Assembly: GCF_010671925.1 (NCBI RefSeq)
Contig: NZ_JAAHIH010000003.1
Coordinates: 62,001-126,000, forward strand
Direction of reading: 5' to 3'
Length of the DNA stretch: 64,000 nucleotides
From: Moorena sp. SIOASIH
Lineage (GTDB): Bacteria; Cyanobacteriota; Cyanobacteriia; Cyanobacteriales; Coleofasciculaceae
Positions 56,321-64,000 of the stretch are shown here, one piece after another. The notes beneath the pieces are model-generated. The model was not told the origin of the DNA and searched no databases. It saw nothing but the letters and a program-made list of their open reading frames with translations. The translations under genes were made by a program, and so were the position numbers. Numbering within the stretch: position 1 is the stretch's first letter; every line of letters starts with the position of its first letter.

Positions 56321-57478
56321 TCATTGTGGAGCTACAATATATGGAGAGGAAACCCCTTGAGCCCTATCTGATTTGACCAAAGCCTGATAAAGCATAGACA
56401 CCATCTCAGCATGAGTAGCAGGTTCATTGGGTCTGAGTAAGGTTTTGTCACTGTAGTTAACAACTATACCCGCTTCTGTTGCTGCTGCTACTTTCTCAAT
56501 CGCCCACTCAGGAATCTGATCCTTATCTCGGTAAATCTGTAAGGTTTTTGCTGGATCGGATGAGGGTTGAAGATTAAGACCACTAATCAGGCTAACCAAA
56601 ACCTGTACACGAGGAACCTTTTGCCCAGGACGGAACTTCTCTCCAGGATATCCTGACATAAAGCCAGTTTCAGTAGCTTCATCAATTGCTTTAGAGGCTG
56701 ATTGATCAGTAGGTCTATCCTTGTAATTTACTCGTTGTCGCTTCTTCTGCTCTTTAAACACTTTTTGAATTTGAGCAGCCAACTCTGCCCGTGTCACCGG
56801 TCTGTTGGGTTGAAATTTCTGATTAGGTAAGATAATTAATACCTTGTCCCTAGCTAGAGGTATCATGAAAGGACTTGCCCAATGATTATTAGGAACCTCT
56901 GCTAGTTGAATCGAGCGGAAATCGCTAACATCTATAGGGATAGTTTGTGATGAAGATCCGGCTTTGTCAGGACCTGTGCTACCTTCAGTAGCGCCATCTG
57001 ATCCGGCTTTGCCCTTAGCCATGGTGCGGTCGGGATATCCTGTGGATGAGTACCCCGATGAGAATAGTCCCAGGAATGGATTAGTTCCTGACTCCTCTAG
57101 TGAGTTATCTTGAGCTGACCCGAGCATTAAACCGGTGCTTGAATCAGGTGAATATCCCCTGAACCAAGAACTCGTTCTTGATTTGGAGGATGAGGAGAGC
57201 GCAGATGATGACTTATCCCCACCCGTGATTGATTTAACACTTGGGAATAGTGATAGTTCTCCCGTTGACTCAGTTGACTCAGATGATGCTATGGCAGACT
57301 CAAGGGATTTTAAGCTAAATTTTCCCCGGTTGCCCCTCGTGCCCCAAAAGATAATTAGACCAATAGTGGCAAAGGCTACGATAATTGCCAGTAATTCATC
57401 TAACTCTAGAATCGGTTTGCGGCTTGGCTGAGGAGGTGTTGGGGGTGATGTCCGCTCGGACGGTGATTGATTTGTCAT
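56321..57478 (-). CDS. SLH-domain membrane protein
   Basis: I start at 57478 (MTNQSPSERTSPP), 21 codons inside a longer frame, which gives 385 residues. One membrane helix (LLAIIVAFATIGLIIFWG) follows a Pro-rich cytoplasmic end. A long Ser/Gly-rich linker (about 60-200) leads to two or three S-layer homology modules: FRSIQLAEVPNNHWASPFM, NRPVTRAELAAQIQKVF, KFRPGQKVPRVQVLVSLI and RPNEPATHAEMVSMLYQAL. SLH modules bind cell-wall polymers; in cyanobacteria they also occur in porins and anchors. It sits next to EcfT but is probably unrelated to it. Confidence 0.85.
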   Translation of the reverse strand: MTNQSPSERTSPPTPPQPSRKPILELDELLAIIVAFATIGLIIFWGTRGNRGKFSLKSLESAIASSESTESTGELSLFPSVKSITGGDKSSSALSSSSKSRTSSWFRGYSPDSSTGLMLGSAQDNSLEESGTNPFLGLFSSGYSSTGYPDRTMAKGKAGSDGATEGSTGPDKAGSSSQTIPIDVSDFRSIQLAEVPNNHWASPFMIPLARDKVLIILPNQKFQPNRPVTRAELAAQIQKVFKEQKKRQRVNYKDRPTDQSASKAIDEATETGFMSGYPGEKFRPGQKVPRVQVLVSLISGLNLQPSSDPAKTLQIYRDKDQIPEWAIEKVAAATEAGIVVNYSDKTLLRPNEPATHAEMVSMLYQALVKSDRAQGVSSPYIVAPQ

Positions 57479-57600
57479 ACTCACAAGCTCTTGACAGTGA
57501 TGGCTGAGATACACATCTTGACTGCTCTCCCCGGTTTTCAAGCCTAGGGATTGCTTTAAGTTACCATGATTAAACCATAGCTATGTTTTTCGCAAAACAT

Positions 57601-58500
57601 TCAAATTTTCCAACCCCAGGTTAATCTTACTCCCCAAAATACTAGTAAACTTGCCAGTGCTAACCAATCACACCAGCGTAAGCGCAGTTGATGCCACTGC
57701 ACTTGATGCTCATTGGGACTAGTAAATCCCCTGACAGTCATGGCACTAGCAATTTGCTCAGCCCGTAACAGCAGATTTTCCAGAAGCTTTTCCGCAACCA
57801 TTAACCAAACTTGTAGGCTTCGGCTCAGACCGAGTTTTTTCCAGTTGATAGCACGAGTGCGTATGGAACGACCTAAATTCTGTACTTCTTCGAGCACTAG
57901 GGGGATAAACCGCAAGGAAAGGGTTAAGGTCAGCAGAATTTCGGTAACCGGAACATTCAAACGCCGTAAAGGTTTGATTAAGCTTTCTAAACCTGCGGTA
58001 ATTTCTTCTGGTGCTGTGGTAAGCAGAAAGAGACTGGAACTGTAAACTAGGATAAATATAGTTGTGCTGATCCGGACCGCTAAATCTATTGAGCGACGAG
58101 TAATAGTAACACTAATCATAGTAAACGCTTTACCACTCCAGATGACATAACGGTAGTCACTAGGTTGAGGTAGGGTGAGCTCTTGAGGTTCTGGAGGTAG
58201 TCTGACTTGATGGTCAATGGCCATACCATCTGGAGCGATCGTAGTGATCAGGAAGACAAAACATGCTACCATCAACAACCAACCCATTTGCTGACGCCAC
58301 ACCCGCCAGGGAATCCTAGCTGATAAGGTGATTAGAATCAGTAACGAGGATAGCCCGAGCCGACAGTAGGGATTTGCCAACAGGGGTGCGATCAGAAAAC
58401 TGGTCAACCAAAACATCTTTACCCTGGAGTCGAGGTGATGCATCCAGGTGACGGGTTGTTCCAAGTAAAGTCCGATGGGAAGCGATCGCAATAAGTCCAT
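57601..58500 (-). CDS. ECF transporter transmembrane subunit EcfT (CbiQ-like)
   Basis: The protein has 299 residues and five or six membrane helices. The N-terminal LDSRVKMFWLTSFLIAP is typical of the family. The two short cytoplasmic coupling motifs are seen as RTRAINW and AMTVRGF (Ala-Arg-Gly-like positions). EcfT couples two ATPases to a substrate-binding S component for uptake of vitamins or metals. Neither partner is encoded nearby, as is common in cyanobacteria, so the substrate is unknown. It lies 49 bp downstream of der on the same strand. Confidence 0.9.
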   Translation of the reverse strand: MDLLRSLPIGLYLEQPVTWMHHLDSRVKMFWLTSFLIAPLLANPYCRLGLSSLLILITLSARIPWRVWRQQMGWLLMVACFVFLITTIAPDGMAIDHQVRLPPEPQELTLPQPSDYRYVIWSGKAFTMISVTITRRSIDLAVRISTTIFILVYSSSLFLLTTAPEEITAGLESLIKPLRRLNVPVTEILLTLTLSLRFIPLVLEEVQNLGRSIRTRAINWKKLGLSRSLQVWLMVAEKLLENLLLRAEQIASAMTVRGFTSPNEHQVQWHQLRLRWCDWLALASLLVFWGVRLTWGWKI

Positions 58501-58549
58501 GATGTTAGTGGTGAGTGCTGAGTGGGGCAGTAGTCGAGGGGGTTAGTTG

Positions 58550-59941
58550 TCACACGCGGGTAGCTCGATTGAGGTTGATTTGAGCTTCTTCTCCATCACG
58601 GACTTTTTTACCTCGCCACAGTAATCGTACTGGTGTACCAGTGAAATCTAATTGTTGGCGGAACTGACGCTCTATGTAGCGACGGTAGTTCTCTTTGAAG
58701 CGTTTGGGGTCGTTGACAAACAGGGCAATCGTGGGGGGTTTAGTTTTTACCTGGGTACCGTAGTAGATTTTGCCCTGACGTCCTTGGCGATTGGTGGGAG
58801 GAGTGTACCAGCTAACGGCTTCTTGTAAGACTTCATTAATTACAGAGGTAGAGACACGACGTTGATGTTGATTGGCAGCGGTGTCAACTAAATCCAAAAT
58901 TGTTTCGACCCGCTTACCTGTTAGGGCACTGACAAAGATGATTTCAGCCCACTCGATAAAACTCAGTCGGTCTTTAACCTGTTTTTCGTAGTCATAGATA
59001 GTGTAGGAATCTTTTTCTATGGCATCCCACTTATTGACTACAATTATCGCAGCACGCCCTTCATCAGCAATACGTCCTGCCAGTTTTTGGTCTTGCTCTG
59101 TCACGCCATCTATAGCATCAATCACCAGTAGCACTACATCTGAGCGGCGAATGGCTTTGAAGGCACGATTAATACCAAAAAATTCGGGTCCGTAAGTAAC
59201 GTTTTTCTTTTTGCGAATGCCAGCGGTGTCAATCAACCGATAGGTTTGGGCCTCCGTACCCTTGTTCGGGTCTGCTGAGCGTTCTACTACCATATCAATG
59301 GCATCACGAGTGGTGCCAGAAATTGGACTAACAATCGAGCGATTCTCCCCAGTGAGGGTGTTCAATAAGCTCGACTTTCCCACATTGGGGCGTCCGACAA
59401 TAGCGACTTTAATCTCTGGGATTTCTGGGATAGTGTCTACATTGGGCAGGTAGGTAACCAGCTTCTCTAGTAATTCTCCTGTACCATTGCCATGAATTGC
59501 TGAGACCGGGAAGGGTTCTCCTAAATTCAGTTCCCAAAACTGGGAGGCTAGGATAATTCCTTGCTGGGGCGATTCACATTTATTGACAGCTAGCACCACT
59601 GGCACATGTTGTTGACGTAACCATTGCGCGATCGCTTCATCTCCAGCTGTCGGTCCTGCTTGACCATCCACCACTAATACTGCTGCACTAGCTTCACTCA
59701 ACGCTGCCATTGCCTGTTCTCGAATCAAGGGCAAGAACTCGGTATCGTCATCAAAGACTAAGCCGCCAGTATCGACAACCAGGTAGTCTCGGTCTTGCCA
59801 GAAAGCTGGGCGATAAGTGCGATCGCGGGTTACTCCTGGCTGGTTGTGGACAATAGCATCGGTCACCCCTGCCAAACGATTGACTAGGGTTGATTTCCCC
59901 ACATTCGGGCGTCCGATAACTGCAACAATTGGCAGTGCCAT
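58550..59941 (-). CDS. der: Ribosome biogenesis GTPase Der (EngA)
   Basis: The 463-residue protein has two tandem GTPase domains and a C-terminal KH-like domain. G domain 1 has [19 protein letters not shown] and NKCE (a variant of NKxD). G domain 2 (from about 178) has [19 protein letters not shown] and NKWD. The KH-like end has [18 protein letters not shown] and RPTHFRLF-like positions here as [20 protein letters not shown]. It is essential for 50S subunit maturation. The length matches the family. EcfT follows it, probably in one transcript. Confidence 0.97.
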   Translation of the reverse strand: MALPIVAVIGRPNVGKSTLVNRLAGVTDAIVHNQPGVTRDRTYRPAFWQDRDYLVVDTGGLVFDDDTEFLPLIREQAMAALSEASAAVLVVDGQAGPTAGDEAIAQWLRQQHVPVVLAVNKCESPQQGIILASQFWELNLGEPFPVSAIHGNGTGELLEKLVTYLPNVDTIPEIPEIKVAIVGRPNVGKSSLLNTLTGENRSIVSPISGTTRDAIDMVVERSADPNKGTEAQTYRLIDTAGIRKKKNVTYGPEFFGINRAFKAIRRSDVVLLVIDAIDGVTEQDQKLAGRIADEGRAAIIVVNKWDAIEKDSYTIYDYEKQVKDRLSFIEWAEIIFVSALTGKRVETILDLVDTAANQHQRRVSTSVINEVLQEAVSWYTPPTNRQGRQGKIYYGTQVKTKPPTIALFVNDPKRFKENYRRYIERQFRQQLDFTGTPVRLLWRGKKVRDGEEAQINLNRATRV

Positions 59942-60190
59942 AAGCTGGATGTCCTCAAATGAGGAGTGTGAATGCTTTAGTCTTTTATTTTATCGCAGTT
60001 CTCAACTGGGTCAGGTCACTTGTCCTAGGGAGTAGGGAGTAGGGAGTAGGGAGTAGGGAGTAGGGAGTAGGGAGTAGGGAGTAGGGAGTAGGGAGTAGGG
60101 AAACAGAATTTTTTCCCTCATTACTATCAGAAACGCTATTATACTGAGTTGATAGGCATGTTGATCTAGATTCTTGTCTGTTTTTATAGA
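59942..60190. repeat. gggagta tandem repeats upstream of der
   Basis: Eleven or so gggagta heptamers (60026-60100) are preceded by actgggtcaggtcacttgtc, which resembles the inverted-repeat ends at 18701-18720. The rest is AT-rich. The block lies upstream of der on the opposite side and may contain its promoter. No gene is seen. Confidence 0.7.
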
Positions 60191-60259
60191 AGTCTAACCG
60201 CTGAAAACCCCGTCACAAAGCGAGCGGGGATGAAAGCGAATAGCGGCTAAAGCCGCCTG

Positions 60260-60288
60260 TTGACGATTGTTATGCACTAGAGTATACT
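60260..60288 (+). promoter_or_regulatory. Sigma70-type promoter before the HEARO-like RNA
   Basis: TTGACG (60260-60265) and TATACT (60283-60288) are separated by 17 bp, which is close to the bacterial optimum. Transcription would start near 60295. If the mature omega RNA begins farther upstream, at the 60197 stem, this match would be fortuitous. Confidence 0.55.
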
Positions 60289-60294
60289 TTAAAT

Positions 60295-60690
60295 ATGGGT
60301 ACAGGCTGAAAAACCGAGGCGCAACCGGGAGTCAGACCCGCCACTGCATGACCTGAAAGTAGTAATGCCCGGAGGGTAGGGAAAGTCCTCCTTTCTTGAT
60401 GCAGTCGCTCATGGGGGAAACCCCCAAGACCGCGCTGCATCGCTAAAAACCCAACCATCAATCAACCGTTGGTGTGTGAACCCGAGCATTGCACATTTTG
60501 AGAAGAGAACGGTACGGCGGGGCACGCCGAAACCGAGTGAAAAGGGAGGAAACCGACTTTTTAAGGCACTCCCAGTAAGTAGCTAAACGCTTAGGAAGAA
60601 TTGCCCGCTGGGTCTGCTGTAAATTGAACTGAATTCTTGGTATTGACGGGTTTTCGGTTTAAGTATTGCTTAATTTTTGGCGACGTCAAA
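60295..60690 (+). ncRNA. HEARO / IscB-type omega RNA-like structured RNA
   Basis: Recognisable blocks in order are ACAGGCTGAAAAACCGAGG, CGCAACCGGGAGTCAGACCCG, CACTGCATGACC, AATGCCCGGAGGG, then GAACCCGAGCATTGCAC, CCGAAACCGAGTGAAAAGG, AGTAAGTAGCTAAACGCTTA and GCCCGCTGGGTCTGCTG. The first four follow the same order as the IscB-associated HEARO RNAs known to me (ACAGGCTGA, CGCA, CCCGGAACTGCAT, GATGCC). Those RNAs guide IscB or IsrB nucleases and sit in IS605-type elements, as here. No iscB or isrB frame follows, so any nuclease would act in trans. A 52-bp GATGCAG hairpin (60392-60443) interrupts it. The call is from memory of motifs, not a covariance search. Confidence 0.6.
60392..60443. repeat. 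GATGCAG hairpin inside the HEARO-like RNA
   Basis: CTTGATGCAGTCGCTCATGG to AGACCGCGCTGCATCGC, with a GGGGGAAACCCCC centre. It would fold as an extra stem within the RNA. Confidence 0.8.
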
Positions 60691-60889
60691 AATTAAGATA
60701 TAGCGGTTTAAGGCAGCTCGTTGAACTAAGAATCCCCGTGTGTAATGACCGGGGAGTGTCAACCTTTGTGATATAATGCGATGCCAGTTAATTGGCTCTG
60801 CTACGCGTTCGCTTAGCGGCTCAATGCTCGCGCATCGTATTTTTTTTCAACAGACGTTTCCGAAGGAAAAGCTACATAGTCAGGGATTA

Positions 60890-61975
60890 CTAAGGGCTCG
60901 GCTCATAATAGTCATGACTTAAGCAAGGTACAGCCATAATTTCCCCTTCGACGTCCCCTAAGAGAACTTTCAATCCTGCACCACCAGCCTTAGTGCGGAT
61001 ATAGGCTAAACCAAACACTCCCTGGTCAGTTTCCGTCAAACTGGTGAGCTTGCCCACTTTTTCCCCATCTATGGTGATGGCGCTCCCTAGGTCAGTAGGA
61101 GCACTTAAGCGGATACCCCATAGTCGTTGCTTAACTCCTTTGTAGGTATTCAAGCGCGCAATGGTTTCTTGACCAATGTAACAGCCTTTGCTAAAGGAAA
61201 TGGTTTGCCACAAACCAGCTTCGAGAGGATTGTAATCTTCTGTCAGTTCATGACCTGGCGCAGGGCGTCCCTGTTGGATACGCAACTGTTCCCAAACGCG
61301 ATCGCCTATAGGGATTGCTCCTGCTGTGGTTAAGGTCTGCCAAACCTGGGCAGCATTCTCGGCAGGGCAAATTACAGTATATCCAGGCATTGCCAAGCCA
61401 CTCCCTACAGCGATGCGGACTTGATTATCCCCGAGCATCAGTTGCTGGTGACTAGCATCTTCTCCTGATATCTCGACACCCAAGCCTGTTAAGAGGGCAT
61501 CACTAACCGGTCCAATCAAGGAGAAAACAGCATTCTCCTCAGATACATCCTGCAATGCGACTCGATCCATGGGAAAGATATAACGATCCAGCCACTCCAT
61601 GATCTGCTGGCGGCAATTTGGAGAAACTAGCAATAGCACCGCATCTGCTAAGATATAGGCAGTAGCTAAGTCGATGGTACGAGCTGTAGATGTTACAAAA
61701 ACCGTCTGACAGCCTTGGCCTGGCTGTCGTGTTTGGAAGTCATTGGTGCTTTGATTGTGTAGATAGCGTAGTCGGTCATCACCAGATACTTTTATCAACC
61801 CCCAATGGCAAAAATCAACCAAGGCAACTCCCTGACGGGCGGCTTGAATCCCTGCTGCATCATTGCCAAAGCTTACTGGAATTATCCGTGAAGCCACTGA
61901 ATCAAACCTGGCGCCAGCCAGGCGCTGGACATCTAGCAATTCTTGATTCTTGATTGGTAATTGGTCATTTGTCAT
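60890..61975 (-). CDS. ygfZ: Folate-binding protein YgfZ (GcvT-like)
   Basis: I start at 61975 (MTNDQLPIKNQELLDVQRLA), 20 codons inside a longer frame whose first codons lie in a MITE. This gives 361 residues. The GcvT-like folate-binding fold ends with the YgfZ signature KGCYIGQETIARL, including its conserved Cys, then LNTYKGVKQRLWGI and FGLAYIRTKAGGAGL. YgfZ supports assembly or repair of iron-sulfur enzymes with tetrahydrofolate. The short conserved gene upstream is separated only by the MITE. Confidence 0.93.
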   Translation of the reverse strand: MTNDQLPIKNQELLDVQRLAGARFDSVASRIIPVSFGNDAAGIQAARQGVALVDFCHWGLIKVSGDDRLRYLHNQSTNDFQTRQPGQGCQTVFVTSTARTIDLATAYILADAVLLLVSPNCRQQIMEWLDRYIFPMDRVALQDVSEENAVFSLIGPVSDALLTGLGVEISGEDASHQQLMLGDNQVRIAVGSGLAMPGYTVICPAENAAQVWQTLTTAGAIPIGDRVWEQLRIQQGRPAPGHELTEDYNPLEAGLWQTISFSKGCYIGQETIARLNTYKGVKQRLWGIRLSAPTDLGSAITIDGEKVGKLTSLTETDQGVFGLAYIRTKAGGAGLKVLLGDVEGEIMAVPCLSHDYYEPSP

Positions 61976-61980
61976 TAGAA

Positions 61981-62081
61981 TAGACTTCTTGCAGAAGTCG
62001 GGAACAGGGAACAGGGAACAGGGAACAGTGGACAAGAATTGACGTAAACACTATCAGAAAAATACTTTTGCAAGAGGTCTA
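61981..62081. mobile_element. 101-bp MITE with TAGACCTCTTGC ends, copy 2
   Basis: TAGACTTCTTGCAGAAG and CTTTTGCAAGAGGTCTA are inverted ends. The interior is nearly identical to the copy at 28677-28778 in reverse. It lies exactly between the ygfZ start (61975) and the last sense codon of the upstream gene, whose stop (62079-62081) is made by its terminal TAG. Confidence 0.85.
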
Positions 62082-62465
62082 ATCTACCAGTGGCAAGCCT
62101 GCCACAACTTCTTCTACTAGCTGTTTGGCTTTAGCATCTAAACACTGCCAATCCACCTCACCAGCCTGATCAATCAGCATTGAGTCAATTTCTACTGGCT
62201 GAGTTTCTAAATCAGACTGGGTGGGCTTATAGTCACGAAAACAGACTTGGAAACACAAATCCCATATATTAATGGCTACTGAAGTATCTTGATGTGCCAA
62301 ACACAACTCATAGCCTGGTATGGGTGTCTTAACATTTTTATACGTGACTGTCCAGTTTGTTGGCTCCAACTGTCGCCGAATTTGGTCTATTATACGAATA
62401 AATGCTGGTTGCATAAGCACTTGAGCTTGTTCCCATGCAAGCGTATCCTTAAATAAGGGTTTCAT
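62079..62465 (-). CDS. Conserved-looking hypothetical protein, stop supplied by a MITE
   Basis: The 128-residue protein includes KDTLAWEQAQVLMQPAFIRI, IRRQLEPTNWTVTYKNV, ETPIPGYELCLAHQD-like and VAINIWDLCFQVCFRDY. The composition is normal and globular with no signal or membrane segment; it resembles small proteins conserved in cyanobacteria. The stop TAG is the terminal TAG of the adjacent MITE, so the original C-terminus may have been a little longer. It is co-directional with ygfZ. Function is unknown. Confidence 0.65.
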   Translation of the reverse strand: MKPLFKDTLAWEQAQVLMQPAFIRIIDQIRRQLEPTNWTVTYKNVKTPIPGYELCLAHQDTSVAINIWDLCFQVCFRDYKPTQSDLETQPVEIDSMLIDQAGEVDWQCLDAKAKQLVEEVVAGLPLVD

Positions 62466-62599
62466 TGATATACTCCCAAACAGCCCCTGAAGAGTGTTAT
62501 CTTACCAGCGATTAAATAAAATAGCAATTATTCCTGACCAGCTCCGTCGATCTTTATACTATACCGATATCTCCTCTATCCTATAACCAGATAATCGTA

Positions 62600-62850
<251 letters not shown>

Positions 62851-62997
62851 TAGCTTACAGATAATCAAAAAAGAAATTGGCACATTCCTGGTCAATAATA
62901 CCGATCAGCGTATGTTAAACATGAGACAGTTAGCACCCTGCACCCTTTGTGGGGAGCTTTGAACTTCTAATGGTGAACTCTTAGGCACATCAATCCT

Positions 62998-64000
62998 ATG
63001 TTAGGCAAGTTACTGGACGGGCGTTACCAAGTGACTCAAGTCCTCGGTTCCGGGGGATTTGGCAAAACCTATTTAGCCAAGGACACGAAGCGTCCAGGTA
63101 ACCCAAGCTGTGTTGTTAAGCAACTAATGCCTCCCAATGGCTCTCAGACATTTTTAGAAACTGCTCGACGGCTATTTAGCAGGGAGGCTGAAACCCTTGA
63201 AAAGCTGGGAAATCATGACCAAATTCCTCGGCTACTTGCCTACTTTGAAGAAGACCATGAGTTTTACTTGGTGCAACAGTTCATCGAAGGGCATCTCTTG
63301 AGCCAAGAGTTGTCCCCTGGTCACCGATGGCAGGAAAAACAGGTGATTGGGCTATTGCAGGAAGTCTTAGGTATTTTGGAATTTGTCCACCGTCACGGTG
63401 TGATTCATCGCGATATTAAGCCCGACAACCTGATCCGACGCACGGCTGATAAAAAGTTAGTGTTGGTGGACTTTGGTGCAGTTAAGCAAGTTCAAACTGA
63501 GCTGGCTAGTGCCTATAGACAAACTAACCATACTGTGGTAGTAGGCACTCCTGGCTATATGTCCAGTGAGCAGGCTTTGGGTCAGCCCTGTCCCAGCAGT
63601 GATATTTATGCCCTAGGGATTATTGGGATTCAGGCACTAACTGGAATGGTGCCAGATCAGTTTCAGGAAGACCTCAAAACTGGTGAAGTTAACTGGCAAT
63701 CCCTGGTGTCAGTGAGTGGAGGATTGGCGAATGTCCTTACGAAAATGGTTCGCTATCAAGTCAAAGACCGTTACCAGTCGGGTACGCAGGTTTTACGAGA
63801 CTTACAGAAACTCAGTAGTAATTCAAAAGCTTACTCCATCAATTCCCCAAGCTACTACTCAATTCACAATATCCCTACAGTTGAAGAAAACTTCCCACCG
63901 GAGCAAGTACCAACCCCGTTCTCAGAGCAAAAAACTTGGGACGCAAATGTTCTTAGGGAATCTCCCCCACATAAACCAGCACCTTCTCCGTTGCCTCCAA
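62998..64000 (+). CDS. Hanks-type Ser/Thr protein kinase, 3' end beyond the window
   Basis: 334 codons are visible from ATG at 62998 (MLGKLLDGRYQVTQVLGSGG). The kinase domain is complete: glycine loop GSGGFGKTYLA, Lys in VVKQLMPP, catalytic HRDIKPDNLIRR, DFGAVK, and the activation segment GTPGYMSSEQALGQP. After about residue 270 the chain becomes Ser/Pro-rich (SSNSKAYSINSPSYYS), a linker to an unseen C-terminal domain. The form is the cyanobacterial SpkB/PknB-like type. Substrates are unknown. Confidence 0.92.
   Translation, partial: MLGKLLDGRYQVTQVLGSGGFGKTYLAKDTKRPGNPSCVVKQLMPPNGSQTFLETARRLFSREAETLEKLGNHDQIPRLLAYFEEDHEFYLVQQFIEGHLLSQELSPGHRWQEKQVIGLLQEVLGILEFVHRHGVIHRDIKPDNLIRRTADKKLVLVDFGAVKQVQTELASAYRQTNHTVVVGTPGYMSSEQALGQPCPSSDIYALGIIGIQALTGMVPDQFQEDLKTGEVNWQSLVSVSGGLANVLTKMVRYQVKDRYQSGTQVLRDLQKLSSNSKAYSINSPSYYSIHNIPTVEENFPPEQVPTPFSEQKTWDANVLRESPPHKPAPSPLPP

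Larger units (their letters stand above)
60190..60765 (+). mobile_element. ORF-less IS605-type element carrying a HEARO-like RNA
   Basis: The left end has the hairpin CCCCGTCACAAAGCGAGCGGGG (60209-60230) inside a CCGCT/AGCGG stem. The right end has CCCCGTGTGTAATGACCGGGG (60734-60754), followed by agtgtcaac, as in the other right ends of this family. Between them lies only the RNA-like sequence. No transposase or nuclease frame is present. Confidence 0.65.

Noticed and set aside
60295..60690. Cobalamin riboswitch, or group I or group II intron
   Set aside because: GCCACTG and AAGATATAG fragments occur, but the remaining consensus blocks do not. No domain V or intron-encoded protein is present. 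The order of motifs fits HEARO better.

Overview
The window looks like a filamentous cyanobacterium of the Moorena/Okeania/Lyngbya kind, although species cannot be fixed from sequence alone. The signs are frequent GCGATCGC (HIP1) octamers, short tandem repeats in most gaps (cagctat, gggaatc, ccctgtt, gggagta units), many MITE-like and IS200/IS605-like pieces, and cyanobacterial gene types: Uma2 nucleases, DUF433/DUF5615 pairs, a Roco protein, a Hanks kinase and a beta-helix lipoprotein.

Layout. 1-831 is the 3' part of a LysR regulator gene broken by an IS605-type insertion. 1006-4039 (minus) holds a redoxin lipoprotein and an ScsB/DsbD-like thiol:disulfide transporter. 4131-6017 is a toxin-antitoxin-like Uma2/DUF5615/DUF433 cluster with a decayed second copy. 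6103-11440 (minus) is an RND efflux adaptor plus permease, divergent from a double-ATPase peptide ABC protein (11633-13300). 13628-16247 has a small lipoprotein, a V8-like serine protease and an excalibur protein. 16536-19080 is transposon-rich, with a TnpB gene broken by one stop codon. 19100-28332 is housekeeping: a PfkB kinase, ribosomal protein L25 (rplY), adenylosuccinate synthetase (purA), two response regulators, a GyrA/ParC subunit and a TPR protein. 29065-34692 is an LRR-Roco gene whose 3' end is cut by an IS66 copy with an exact 8-bp target duplication. 35052-45407 has RNase II/R, UbiX, an LapA-like protein, shikimate kinase, an aldo/keto reductase and small proteins. 45887-48676 holds a truncated IS630 gene and an apparently complete IS607 (tnpA plus tnpB). 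48707-54228 has two paralogous proteins of unknown function around a beta-helix lipoprotein, then an L,D-transpeptidase and a small secreted protein. 54788-56280 is a second TnpB element with a Trp-to-stop lesion. 56321-64000 has an SLH protein, EcfT, Der, an ORF-less element that appears to encode a HEARO/IscB-type omega RNA, YgfZ, a small conserved protein and the start of a Ser/Thr kinase.

The most notable content is the mobile-DNA record rather than a new gene cluster. Two unrelated palindromic hairpins (52 bp and 49 bp) can each be compared with an empty insertion site inside this same window, so they behave as tiny mobile elements. One sits inside the presumed omega RNA, and related palindromes appear to lie in frame inside transposase genes. 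MITEs with readable target duplications are nested in IS66, in a decayed toxin-antitoxin pair and between genes, where one supplies a stop codon. No tRNA, rRNA, CRISPR array or biosynthetic gene cluster was seen.

All positions, motifs and repeat comparisons were read by eye. No database search was possible, so family names rest on recognised motifs.
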